This document shows positions 36,870 to 48,204 of a DNA stretch of 64,000 nt, one piece after another; position 1 is the stretch's first letter, and every line of letters begins with the position of its first letter. This stretch comes from Macrostomum hystrix. Lineage: Eukaryota > Platyhelminthes > Macrostomidae. The stretch lies in the NCBI GenBank assembly GCA_950097015.1, contig CATNEN010000003.1:4697501-4761500 (forward strand), given 5' to 3'. The notes beneath the pieces were generated by a model, which was given only the letters and a program-made list of their open reading frames with translations, ran no database searches and was not told where the DNA came from. The translations under genes and the position numbers were made by a program.

Positions 36870-37215
36870 AAACCAACATTTTTTTCTGTATCGCCTAAAC
36901 TATTCAACCAGTCGCAATGAAAGTCCAGACCATTGGCTTAAATTTTCTGCTCTATTAGATTAAACAGGTTATGTTATCTCTGGGAGTTGAGATATTAAAC
37001 GTTTCTTGTCGGGACGACTCGTGGCAAAAGCATCCAATATAAGCAAAATATTTCTGCTTTCGAAATTTCATCATGTAACCATGATGAAAGTCATGGTTCG
37101 GCTGTTGATTATATAGTATTTAATTTAATGTTAATTACTATATTATTGAAGCAATAGAGGTTTAAATATATGCGTTGTTGTCCTTGTCGCCAGGGTCTTC
37201 GACAAGAATCGCTGG
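36870..37215. repeat. Interspersed repeat D, copy 1
   Basis: Shares ordered blocks with 39590-39880: CCAACATTTTT...CTGT, AAATTTTC(T/C)GCTCTAT, TTTCTGCTT..AAATTT, ATGTAACCAT and CCAGGGTCTT(C/G)GACAAGAATCGCTG. About 70 percent similar by eye. No coding content, and the type of element is unknown. Confidence 0.6.
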
Positions 37216-37591
37216 ATATTATTTAACTTTTAAATGAACAAATTAAAAAGTTAGTTCACGGTAGAGGTTGGAAAATGTTGATCCATGTGGTGGACTTTCA
37301 TTTTCTACTGTTCAAAGACCGACTAATACGTCTTTTAGAATCAAATTTTGATACTATACCGTAGCACAACATGTTTTTGTGCATAAAAACTGTAAAAATG
37401 ATTAGATTCAATCAGATGTCAAACTGTTTTCCTTCAAAACAGACAGATTCAATAGACGCATTGTGACCTGGACTTTGAGTGAAGTCAAGTTAAATTAACC
37501 TCTGAATTTTATCACGAATTAAATAATTTGGGGACGAAATGATAAAGGAAGTTAGGAGTGCAGGCAGTGATACAGGCCAGTCAATGTGGCA

Positions 37592-40500
37592 CTAAAGACT
37601 GATGCGACTCAGCTCCATCTCGGCCTCGTGCAGAGCTTTCAGCCGATTGCGCGACTCATTGCGGTGCACTCGGACGCCCTCCTTCTCTTCCAGCAGCTCG
37701 TCAAGAGTGTCCGAGTCCTGCTGATAGATTTCAACCTCCTTGTGAAGTTCGTCAGTTAGCTTGTAGAGCATGTAGTGCATCATGCACAATGGCCCGTTGT
37801 CCATGATGCGAGTGGTGGCCACCTGGCGCGGTAATAGGCGCGATAATTATTCAGCACTACATACTACTTTGAGTAGACAACGCTGAATTAATAGTTAACT
37901 TCTCACCTTGACATACGCGTGCAAAGCGTTCAGGCTCTTCTCAATCATGAGCTCAGCCTCTGGGTCATCAGAGTCTCGAGACGGAGTGCTTGATCCGGAC
38001 GTGTAATAGCCTGTTTGTGAGTATGTTTTCGAGTGGACCATTGTTACGACATCAAATATTCGTGAATTTCGTGATCGTGAAGCGAAATACTTACTGACAA
38101 AGTTTTCATCGAACCAAGAAGAGAAATCTGGTCGACTTTCTTTAGCTGATTCTGCAATTGTTTTATTTTTCAAGTGATAAACGCGATAATTTTGAGAATT
38201 AGTTAATAACATCAGCACACTCTGCACATCCCGCTTACTCCATTCCACACAAAATTACCAAGATTTAACACCACATGGCTCAGATAGTACATCACATCTC
38301 CAAGATTTTAAATCTCGATTTCTTCGACTCACGTGAGCAGTGCACAGCCATGAGTTCGATGGCTTTCCGACTAAAGTCTCCTGCAAACGAGTACACTCCA
38401 GAAGTCTGCGGCATGCCCAAGGTCTTCACTAGGCGCCTGATTGTCTCCCTAGATTGCGTCTCGTTCAGGTAGAGCATGTCGCTAGTCCAGATGTAGCTCT
38501 CCTGTTCGAACTGACGTTCGATATCCTCTTTTGCGCGAAGGTACATGCGCTCCTTGATGTCTTGGATAGCTTCCTGGAATTGCAAACGAAAATAGAAAGT
38601 TACTACTCGCTGTACTTCTGACCAGCAAATTTACAATACCGTTCTCTCAACTTCGTGAGAGAGTTCCCGTAGAGGGGGTGAGTGGCAGAGCGGTTATCGC
38701 GTTTGCCTCTCGCACCAAGATCCCTGAGCTCGATTCCGCGACGAGGCCATATTCATTTGGGGCGCAGCCGCCGAGAGAAGGCTTGGGGGCTTGTCGTGCA
38801 ATTTACGCCATTGAGGGCCAACCTACAAGGCACATTGAGAGTGTACACTTCCTGACGATGAGAAAGTCAGGGCAGATGTACACACCTGTGAGAGCGTGTG
38901 CCTGCGTACAGTATCTGTGTGCGCGTGTGCTCAGGAGTCAGCGAAATGGGCAGAACTGCCTCCTCGCTGGCTGGAGGTCTAGTGTCACCAAATGGTGTGC
39001 CATTGTCCGCAGCCCTCCAGCAATTATTCTAATTATTATGTTTTTACTTGCCACTTCTAACCAGCAAATTACATCACATTTCGCTCACCTTGATAAAGTG
39101 ATTCAGCTTCGGATAGGTTGAGAACACCTGGTCAGTGAGATCCCGCAGAGTTATGTCCACCTCCATGCTGATATCGCGAAGGCAGCCGAGTGTAAGGAAT
39201 TTCAAGGGTTTAATCAGTTTGTCTCGGATGAGCGATTCAACAATGGGATAGGCCGACTGGAAATTGGGCAGTTCTCGGCCGCGCTGCTCGCGCAGGAAGA
39301 TCAAGATGCTGTTGCGCAGCTGGTTGGCGTCGTCGCCCAAGCTCTTGGCTGCGGCGGCCGCCTTCTCAGCTAGCAAGCGCCAGTGGATGCGGCAGCGCTG
39401 CAGTAGGTTGCGCATCTTGACGCCCTCCTTGGTGAACTTGTGGGTGGTGCCTGCGGTTGACGGATGAGTTGGAAGCTGGTGCATGACTTCCTATCGTAGG
39501 AATTTCACTCTTGGTCGACACCGATATTCAAGTAAGATTTTTAGAAAGTTATCACGTAAGTTTTTAACAGGAGAACGACGTAGGTTGTTTCAAATGCCAA
39601 CATTTTTGTTTTTCTGTTTCTGACAAAATAATTATCCCATCGCCATGAAAATGCAGAACGCAGCCTAAAATTTTCCGCTCTATCCGACGAAACAACTTCC
39701 AGAAGCACAAAACGTCGGCATCGTCGAGATATTCAACGATTCTCGTCCAAGTGTTTGGTAGCAAAAACCGTCAAAAATTGCATACATTTTCTGCTTCACA
39801 AAATTTAATTATGTAACCATCTTTGCTTATTGTCACCAGGGTCTTGGACAAGAATCGCTGAATATCTCGACGACGCTGACTTTCACGAAAATCGGTCATT
39901 CAGCTTCGGAGCTATCGTGAAGAAGGGAGTGGGTAGGGAGGGGAGGGAGGGCCCCTCCCCCCGGCTCCGATTCCGAACACCGTCATCTATCGTCAGATTA
40001 ATGACTGGACCGCCAACCTCCATCTTACCCGGTGGAGAAGCACCACAAACTGCCGCCAATCCAAAGCGGCAGTTTCAGTGCCATCCACTCGGCTCCGGAA
40101 GGTCCTTCTAAACCAGACCCGGAAGGACATCCGGGCCCTCACCTTGACTCTCACGGGCCATGGCTGCTACGCCAGACACTGTTTCCTCCGTGGAGACCTC
40201 CGGAGTGAGCTGTGCCCGTTCTGCAACCTTGAGAACGAGGATGCCCTGCACTTCGTCTGTCACTGCCCTTTCTTCACCAGAGAGAGGCTTAACTACCTCG
40301 GACCAAACCCATCCATGGACGATGTTTGCAGATCCGAGAACATCCCGCGGCTCGTCCGGTTCCTAAGGGCTACCAGACGAGCCTCTTTCTTCCCCAGCGA
40401 GGAACAAGCTGCAGGAAGGACCGAACACGGACCTCCCTGACTGGCCCCGCGCCTTCGGCCGACTGCGGGTCTTTCAGGGATTAGCGGAATGGGCGACTCC

Positions 40501-43500
40501 CGCCTCCCCGCTGTGTCCATCGGACCGCCCTGCAGATAAGTCAAGTAAGTCAAGGCAGTGGGTATTTGAAATTTTTCACGATTGTAAAAGTGGTACACTT
40601 TGGCGGACTTACAAATACAAATTAATAATGTGACATGTGACAAGATCGCTCATCATTTTGAGCTCTAAATACGAGTACTAGTTGAGCATACTTACCGTCC
40701 GCTTCAGAGCTGAACAGACGAACAAAGTCGTTGAACATCCTGGCAATCAGGGCCACCTTTCCGCGATCGTCCTCCGGAGGGCCGACGCCCAGCTCCTCCA
40801 GCTGCTGGGTGAGGCGCTCGCGCACCACCTGGACATCCTTGATCACCTCGGGAATGAATTTCTGAAAGGAAAACAGAAATCTAATAAAGGCCCCTGAATT
40901 TGCACCTTCGAGGTTAAAAACAAAGAAAAAAATGTATATTCAGGTTTGTTCAAATTCTCGCGAAGTTTGATATAGTTCTCACATTATCTACAACATGACA
41001 TGTGCACTTGTCGGACCTCAAATTGGAGGTCGGGGGTTCGATTCCCAACTCTACTGGGAAAAATGAGAGTTCTTTAGCAAGTTATTTAAAACTTTATTGT
41101 TTCAGTTCACCGAGATATTAATGGGTTAATTTACCAGATAATTAACAAGCATACGTTGATGAGTGTGAGCAGCTCAGTATAATTAACAAGCATACCTTGA
41201 TGAGTGTGAGCAGCTCAGTGCTCAGTCGCTTGGCCAAGGTGTCGGTGCCTCTCTGGCTGGGGTCCAGCTGACTAAAGAATGGATCATTGGAGAAGAATCG
41301 CATCTCGTCGACTTTCGCCTCCTTCAATAGCTTCTTGTTTTTAATCTCTTCCTGGTTGCGGCATTTCACAGTGATGTAGCCCTTGGACAGGGGAAATGTG
41401 ATGTTGCGAGCGATCTGAAGCTTCTCCTCTTCCGCGCCTTTGTTAACCAGGTCGGGAAAGGTGAGAACACCTGGAAAGTTGCAGCGATTTGCATTTCGTG
41501 AGTTTTCGTGCAGTTAGCAAATTATTAAGAGTATTTAAATCAATAGAAGGGGGTAGGGGTTAAATTTGCTAGTCTAGTATACTAAATTCATTAAAAGCTT
41601 GTCGACTCGTTAACAGACAGTCTCCGAAATTCCAAAAAAATATAGACATCAAGGAGTGAATGTCAGAGCGGTGTGATGTGTTTGCCTCTCGCACAACTTT
41701 CCAGGCACAGCAAGAGCGCAGGCTGCCTGACGATGAGAAAGTCAGGGTAGATCAATCATCCGTGTGATTGTGTGCTTTAAAGTCAGCGGAAAGTGCCCAC
41801 TGCTCTTAAACATTGGGATGCCCTCCTGTAAACATTTTTCGGTAGTGAAATGGCTGCATCGCCGTAAGCTTACCAATGGTTCGCAGGCCGTACGGATCAA
41901 CATCTTTAGCCAACTGCAAAGCCTCCATTGTAGCCGTATCGGCGCTCAATGGAATTACCGTCAGAATAATAGTCTCTTCGCGTTGAATGTACTCTTTGAT
42001 AATGTCCGTAGTCTGAGGAATATATTTTTAATTATTGTTCAGTTTGGATAATCACAACTCGAAATTATTAATATTTTAGGCTCGTACCAGTTGGTAGAGA
42101 TTAGACGACCCACCGCCCTCGGAGTGTCCGTAGCGTGCAATGCCGGGCAAGTCGACCAGGGTCAGATTCGGCAAGTCTGGCGCCTCCAACGTCATCTCGA
42201 TGATGTTCTTGGAGATGGCTTTCTTGTGACCTAGCATTGCGAATACAGGGTGTGGATTTTAGTGAGTATATTTTTTATTTTTGGGGCCTAGTGCATGGGT
42301 ACAGCTTCTGACAATTCTGACCAAAGTTTGGGTGCTTTGATGCAGCCGATAGCACAGCCATAGCTATTGCACGGCGCATCTGAAGGCCGCGTATGGCTGT
42401 TCAGTCTGGGGGAGGGCACCCAGCCAATGCTGGTACCGGAAGCAATGCAGAGTTAATTGTTTTGCTACTAAAAGACACAAATTGTTCCAGAGAAGTCGGG
42501 AATCGAACCCCCGACCTTCAAGTCGTGAGTCTGACGCTCTAAGCACTAGGCTGCAATAGCGGTGAAGGCGGCAAAAGATTGTTAGGTATCATTACATTCG
42601 GTCCGATGTTCCTTAGTGTGGCGGCATGTATAGTTCTACTGAAATGTACAAAGAATCCAAGCAAGAACAAAGGATTTGATAGCTCACCAGTGATCCTCAT
42701 CTGGGCATTCTGAATCGCATTCTCCACATCATCCGGCGATTCGATATCCCAGTGCACCTCCTTGCCCTGGGCGTCGAAGTAGCGAATTGTGCCGCGCCAT
42801 TTGCAATCTCCGGACCGCATGCTCAGCTGCAGCGGGCAGAGCGTCACAACGCCATTGCCGCGCGGAAAGCTGACACCGCTAATGGTCTCCAGCACGGAGC
42901 TCTTGCCGGAGGACTGATCTCCAATCACCACAATGGATGGCAGCTTCAGCTCCTTGGCGAATCCAAGGCCGCGCAGTTTGGAGATCTGGTCGAGGCAGGG
43001 CTTAATCTGCTCGGCGTAGGCCTTCGCCAGCGACGACTTCATCTCGGCTAGGCGCGCGTGGTACTCCGGACCGACCGGCTCCACCCGGTGGACATCGCTG
43101 CTGCCGATGGTGGCAGCCGGATTGGCTCCCACCGCGGAGCCAGCGCTGAACATCATCGGGCTAGCAACCCGGAAGCCGCTGAAATTGCGCGGCAGCTGAT
43201 TCGACTGCGGCGGCGTCGCCACCGAGGGCGGCGGCTGTGACATGGGCGGCAGCGAGGCGGGGGTTGTTGAGCCCAAATAGGTGACATTGCCACCCGTGCT
43301 GCTGCTGTTGAAGCTGGCTCCACCGGACAGGAAGAATGACGGCGGCTGCGACTGGGGCGGCAACGACGGAGGCGGCTGACTAAAGCCAGGCTGAACTCGG
43401 CTGCTTGGGCTTCTGCGAAAGAAAAATATATCAAAGCCGACGTTTGAAAGCTTGAGGCGACCCGAACAAAAAGACATTGGTTATAAACATGGATTTGGGG

Positions 43501-44123
43501 CAAGCTCAAAGGATGTGATGTGTCATCGAAGGATCTGATGTGCCATCGAAGGATCTGATGTGTCATCGAAGGATCTGATGTGCCATCGAAGGATCTGATG
43601 TGTCATCGAAGGATCTGATGTGTCATCAAAGGATCTGATGTGTCACCAAAGGATCTGATATGTCACCAAAGGATTTGATGTGCCACCAAAGGATTTGATG
43701 TGTCATCGAAGGATCTGATGTGTCACCAAAGGATCTGATGCGTCACCAAAGGATCTGATGTGTCATCGAAGGATCTGATGTGTCACCAAAGGATTTGATG
43801 TGTCACCAAAGGATTTGATGTGTCACCAAAGGATCTGATGTGTCATCGAAGGATCTGATGTGTCATCGAAGGATCTGATGTGTCACCAAAGGATCTGATG
43901 TGTCATCGAAGGATCTGATGTGTCACCAAAGGATCTGATGTGTCATCGAAGGATCTGATGTGTCATCAAAGGATCTGATGTGTCTCCAAAGGATCTGATG
44001 TGTCACCAAAGGATCTGATGTGTCACCAATGGATTTGATGTGAGTATGCAAACTTTCTCACGCAAACTTTCGACCCAGCAGCTCATCCGGATCTGGCAGC
44101 TGTTTCAGCGGTTGTCCGTTCAT
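37592..44123 (-). CDS. Mx: Mx-like dynamin-superfamily GTPase, ten exons
   Basis: Exons on minus: 44123-44062, 43412-42688, 42230-42088, 42012-41874, 41470-41196, 40861-40696, 39450-39089, 38573-38333, 38010-37907, 37822-37592. All introns are GT-AG and phases fit, giving 815 residues. After a Pro/Ser-rich leader of about 135 residues comes a dynamin GTPase domain: G1 GDQSSGKS (about 185-192), G2 Thr in [10 protein letters not shown]3 DLPG (about 289-292), then TFPD where TKPD is expected, and VKCRNQ, which is the Mx form of this stretch. The stalk and C-terminal effector helices follow ([27 protein letters not shown], ending MELSRISL), with no PH domain. Mx proteins oligomerise on membranes or viral nucleoproteins, and vertebrate ones are antiviral. 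The role of invertebrate members is unclear. Introns carry SINEs, a LINE remnant and a 20-bp minisatellite. Confidence 0.92.
38672..39042 (+). mobile_element. SINE-B, full-length, in Mx intron
   Basis: tRNA-like head on the plus strand with A box TGGCAGAGCGG and B box GCTCGATTCCG, followed by CGAGGCCATATTCATTTGGG, GATGAGAAAGTCAGGGCAGA, GTGTGCTCAGGAGTCAGCGA and a short AATTATT tail. Opposite in orientation to the host gene. The intron words CTTCTGACCAGCAAATT (38615) and CTTCTAACCAGCAAATT (39053) flank the insertion at some distance. Confidence 0.9.
39590..39880. repeat. Interspersed repeat D, copy 2, with internal inverted repeat
   Basis: Related to 36870-37215. It contains an inverted repeat of about 31 bp: the plus sequence at 39720-39750 (CGAGATATTCAACGATTC core) is the near reverse complement of 39841-39872 (GAATCGCTGAATATCTCG core). 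It runs directly into the LINE remnant. Confidence 0.6.
39985..40540 (+). mobile_element. 3' end of a non-LTR retrotransposon (LINE)
   Basis: An open frame from about 39990 to the TGA at 40438-40440 reads [20 protein letters not shown], then [34 protein letters not shown] and [11 protein letters not shown]. The order W..RW..CRQ, LTGH, then CPFC...H...CHCP is the conserved C-terminal tail of RT proteins in many animal non-LTR elements. RT and endonuclease domains are absent, so it is a 5'-truncated copy lying antisense in an Mx intron. A GC-rich 3' UTR follows. Confidence 0.8.
41008..41125 (+). mobile_element. SINE-A head fragment
   Basis: Plus orientation: GAGGTCGGGGGTTCGATTCC (B box) then ACTCTACTGGGAAAA, TTCTTTAGCAAG and TTCAGTTCACC, matching the first third of SINE-A. 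The 3' body is missing and the fragment abuts the duplicated Mx splice site. Confidence 0.75.
41138..41219. repeat. 41-bp tandem duplication over the Mx exon 5 splice donor
   Basis: 41138-41178 and 41179-41219 are the same 41 bp, with a G/C difference next to the donor. Each copy carries the 3' end of the exon and a GTATGC donor. The model uses the exon-proximal donor (CATCAAG before GTATGC). Use of the second would add 41 nt and shift the frame. Confidence 0.88.
41648..41835 (+). mobile_element. SINE-B, internally deleted
   Basis: Begins GAGTGAATGTCAGAGCGG...GTTTGCCTCTCGCAC like the SINE-B head, loses the B-box region, then resumes at TGCCTGACGATGAGAAAGTC and GTGTGCTTTAAAGTCAGCGG. Lies in an Mx intron. 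Confidence 0.75.
42335..42557 (-). mobile_element. SINE-A, partly deleted, in Mx intron
   Basis: Minus-strand copy with head (AGCCTAGTGCTTAGAGCGTC, B box GGTTCGATTCC) and shortened body (GGTACCAGCATTGGCTGGGT). The part carrying the GGGGGGACGCCACACCC sequence in other copies is deleted. No clear tail. Confidence 0.85.
43497..44042. repeat. 20-bp minisatellite in the first Mx intron
   Basis: About 27 copies of AAAGGATCTGATGTGTCACC and its variant with GTGTCATCGA. The array occupies most of the intron between exons 1 and 2 and stops about 20 bp from the exon 1 donor. Confidence 0.95.
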
Positions 44124-44821
44124 GATGTCCACAGAGAATCGGCGTTTTTCCAAACAGAAATTTTTCTATAAAAGCGATAGAATTTTGTTTAACTTCAGTT
44201 TATAACAGGCCAAAAACTGTCTAAGCTTGACACGCATGCACCTCCAATTTTAAGCTCACCTCAAACCGGCCTCACAGACTCCAGTGCACAGAGGGGTCAC
44301 ACGCACAATGCAGCACAGAGGCAGGGAGGTCAATAGACTGGCTATAGACTGTGTGTGTGAGGAATGCACTCAAAACTAGATTTCTTATTATATCTTTCTT
44401 CCGTCACTACCTATCTTTTCTCACAGACTCTCTGAGACAACGAAGCCAACCCAGAATGCGTGGAATTCGTCTTGAAATTCTCTCCCTCATACAATAAGCT
44501 GCTACAGAGAGGTCTGGACTCTGGATTACTTTTTTTATATACGTACAATGCTCATCCATAGATGGAATTTCGCAAAATAAAATGACCTGAAGCGAGCAAT
44601 TGGCAGACCAAAAATTTATAGGCGCCTAACAGCTCTGGTGCATGACCATGAGGCATGAAAGTAAACATTGACTATGATTCACCGTCTGTGTGGAAGATTC
44701 ATAATACTACCTACGGCCTTAAAGTAATTCTTTGACCGTAGAATTAGACCGTTGAAAATATGATAAATGAACAAAACTTTTAGTTTTCTTAGTGATAACT
44801 CAAAATATTTCAAGGTACGAG
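44124..44821. other. Upstream region of the Mx-like gene
   Basis: Presumed promoter and 5' UTR. No further exon or interferon-type element could be identified by eye. Contains no array or SINE. Confidence 0.4.
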
Positions 44822-45422
44822 TAGATTCAACAGAATCATGAATGAGATTTAACAGAATCATGAATGAGATTCAACAGAATCATGAATGAGATTCAACAGA
44901 ATCATGAATGAGATTCAACAGAATCATGAATGAGATTCAACAGAATCATGAATGAGATTTAACAGAATCATGAATGAGATTCAACAGAATCATGAATGAT
45001 ATTCAACAGAATCATGAATGAGATTTAACGGAATCATGAATGAGATTCAACAGAATCATGAATGAGATTTAACAGAATCATGAATGAGATTCAACAGAAT
45101 CATGAATGAGATTCAACAGAATCATGAATGAGATTCAACAGAATCATGAATGAGATTCAACAGAATCATGAATGAGATTCAACAGAATCATGAATGAGAT
45201 TCAACAGAATCATGAATGAGATTCAACAGAATCATGAATGAGATTCAACAGAATCATGAATGAGATTCAACAGAATCATGAATGAGATTTACCAGAATCA
45301 TGAATGAGATTCAACAGAATCAAGAATGAGATTCAACAGAATCATGAATGAGATTCAACAGAATCATGAATGAGATTCAACAGAATCATGAATGAGATTC
45401 AACACAATCATGAATGAGATTT
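44822..45422. repeat. 22-bp minisatellite (array 12)
   Basis: About 27 copies of TCATGAATGAGATTCAACAG plus AA, with rare GATTTAAC variants. It shares the word GATTCAACAGAATC with the next array. Confidence 0.96.
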
Positions 45423-45427
45423 GAAAA

Positions 45428-45962
45428 TGGATTCAACAGAATCGTTAGAGTGGATTCAACAGAATCGTTAGAGTGGATTCAACAGAATCGTTAGAGTGGA
45501 TTCAACAGAATCGTTAGAGTGGATTCAACAGAATCGTTAGAGTGGATTCAACAGAATCGTTAGAGTGGATTCAACAGAATCGTTAGAGTGGATTCAACAG
45601 AATCGTTAGAGTGGATTCAACAGAATCGTTAGAGTGGATTCAACAGAATCGTTAGAGTGGATTCAACAGAATCGTTAGAGTGGATTCAACAGAATCGTTA
45701 GAGTGGATTCAACAGAATCGTTAGAGTGGATTCAACAGAATCGTTAGAGTGGATTCAACAGAATCGTTAGAGTGGATTCAACAGAATCGTTAGAGTGGAT
45801 TCAACAGAATCGTTAGAGTGGATTCAACAGAATCGTTAGAGTGGATTCAACAGAATCGTTAGAGTGGATTCAACAGAATCGTTAGAGTGGATTCAACAGA
45901 ATCGTTAGAGTGGATTCAACAGAATCGTTAGAGTGGATTCAACAGAATCGTTAGAGTGGATA
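45428..45962. repeat. 23-bp minisatellite (array 13), almost invariant
   Basis: About 23 copies of GATTCAACAGAATCGTTAGA plus GTG with no difference that I can see between the central units. The core GATTC-AACA-GAATC is an inverted repeat that could fold into a 5-bp hairpin in each unit. Near identity implies recent amplification or strong homogenisation. Confidence 0.96.
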
Positions 45963-47184
45963 TACCAGAATCAAAAACGAGATTTACCAGAATTATTAAT
46001 GAGATTGGAAAGTAGATATAACAGAAACGTAAATAATAAAATAAATAAATAAACAAACTGGCATTGCTTATAAAAAATAACAGAAGGAAAGTTGTTTCAC
46101 TAAGATCAAAGATTATGGATACTTCGAACTCAGTCTACAAACAAGTTACTCATTAAAAGGCTTTAGATACCTTGAGTTAGCAGTGTATTTATCCATTAAT
46201 TTGTTAATTAGGACCCATTACTTTTAGTTGAATATGAACGCAAACAAAATGAATTAAAAGCAGAAATATAAAAACTTATACAAGTTAAAATGGAGTCAAG
46301 TAGGTTAGAAAAATCTAAGCAGTTATGAGCGGAGCCTTTCTTTGAAATTTAATCTAACATAAGAACTGAGAAAATGGACGAGAAAAGCTTACGCCGAAGC
46401 GACAGTTACTACTATTATGACTACTTCCTATAAGCAGTATTTCCGATCAATCAAATTAATGAACGGTTAAGTTAGATTAGTAAAAATAAGTGAGTTAAGC
46501 ACAGACAAACAAAAGTCTGGATCGTTTTAAAGGAATGCAAAACAACCGCTTATAATTAAATAAGTTACATATTTTTCACTCTGAAAACAAAATTCAATTA
46601 TAAAAAATTGAAAAAGCATGTTATTACCTGACTGGTCACACAATCCACATAAGCTGCAACACATTAATTTTCTGCACTACACAAGCAGACAATAGATACA
46701 GACAGATATAAGCAAATAAATTTTTGTTTAAATGAGTAAGGAGTAATGAATAGAATGCAGACTTGAGATATGCAAGACAGAAAAACATGCAAAGAAGTAG
46801 ATCTTTTCTTGAATCGAGCGCAACTACACTCGTAGTTAATTTTTTAGTGTTTTTAAACTAGCATTAGAAATCCTATTTTTTTAGACTCAAGAAAAAGTCG
46901 TTGAAAATAAAATATTGAGGGCTACTGTTTTAATAAACAGAAAAGGCATGAAACCTGACATTTTGCGTAAAAAAGCCGGAAATTTAAATTTACGTAAAAT
47001 CCGGAAATTTAACGCAAAAACACAGAAAACACAGGAGCAGCAGACTAATCGCAAAAGTACAATCATTAAACTAGAAAACCGGGAAAACACGAAACTTAGC
47101 AAAAGAAATCAAATTAGAAAGGAACATTTAACAGCTAAAGCCAGAAATATTACGATTTCAATGGTTTGCTACTAATATAAGGAG
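45963..47184. other. AT-rich spacer, no gene seen
   Basis: No exon, array or SINE recognised. Short open frames (for example 46915-47175) are Lys/Asn-rich, as expected for AT-rich non-coding DNA. Confidence 0.5.
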
Positions 47185-47563
47185 TCAGGGGGGTCGGTGG
47201 CAGAGCGGTAAACGCGTTTGCCTCTCGCACCACCAAGGTCCCTAAGTTCGATTCCACGGCGAGGCCACATTTATTTGGGCGCAGCCGCGGAGAGAAGGCT
47301 TTGGGGGCTTGTCCTGCAATTTTCACCCTTAAGGACCAACCTCCAAGGTACAGTGAGAGTGTACACTGCCTGACGATGAGAAAGTCAGGGCAGATGTACA
47401 CACCTGTGTGAGCGTGTGCCTGCGTACAGTATCTGTGTGCGTGTGTGCTCAGGAGTCAGCGAAATGGGCAGAATTGCCTCCTCGCTGGCTGCGGGTCTAG
47501 TGTCACCAAATGGTGTGCCGTTGCCCACAGCCCTCCTGTAATTATTATTATTATTATTATTAG
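47185..47563 (+). mobile_element. SINE-B, full-length
   Basis: Complete plus-strand copy: GGTGGCAGAGCGGTAAACGC (A box), GTTCGATTCCACGGCGAGGC (B box), GATGAGAAAGTCAGGGCAGA, GTGTGCTCAGGAGTCAGCGA, and a tail of seven ATT units. Imperfect flanking repeats AAGGAGTCA and AGGGAGTCA may be the target-site duplication. Confidence 0.92.
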
Positions 47564-48204
47564 TATAGGGAGTCAAAAATACTTGTTTGATGCAAAAACA
47601 AAAAATCGATGCAAATTATTATTTGACGCGGCTAAACAAGGTAAAATCAACTGTTAAAGCAATGGTGTAGGTGCCCGTTAACATCTATAACAACTATTAT
47701 CAACGTTCAATCGTACAGTTGAGATTTACATGTAATACAAAACAAGATTTAGGCTAACGCAAAAATGTGTCTATTTTGTTAATTTTTTGCTAAGTTTTAA
47801 ATTATAAATCAAACAACAAAGCATGGCATTTAATTATTTAACAAGTGTGCACTCCAAAATTTTGCAAAACTAAATGTCTCTGTGTTGTGTGTAATTGCAT
47901 TCATTTTAAAGGAGTTAATAAAACAAAAGGAGGCACCGAAAGCAACATTTTCTAGAGTAAAACTACATTTTATCGATATGTTTTCGACTTCACGACAAGG
48001 AAAACAAAACAGGAAGCGAAGCACGTTTAGAGTTTAATGGCAAGGCTAAACAAGCGGAAGAAGTTTATGCCGAATTCGCGTCAAATTCATCGAATGAGAA
48101 AAAGATAATCAAATTAAATTCCATTTTTTGAAGAATGAGCACAGTGATTGAAGGAAGCCAATAGATGAGTGTTTAATGAGTAGATGAGCAGACATCGCAG
48201 CTTG
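47564..48204. other. Downstream region of the LSM12-like gene
   Basis: AT-rich. I looked here on the minus strand for a further LSM12 exon and found none. No SINE or array. Confidence 0.4.

Noticed and set aside
40293-40643. Minus-strand 116-codon frame at the LINE remnant as an extra Mx exon
   Set aside because: Mx exon phases close perfectly between 40696 and 39450 without it, and the sequence is antisense to the retrotransposon tail.
44062-44123. Use of the donor GTTTGC (44067) for Mx exon 1
   Set aside because: It keeps phase but is a weak donor. The GTGAGA donor six bases downstream also keeps phase and fits the consensus better, so the exon was ended at 44062.
46915-47175. 86-codon plus frame in the AT-rich spacer
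   Set aside because: Lys/Asn/Thr-rich composition expected from AT-rich DNA, with no splice or homology support.
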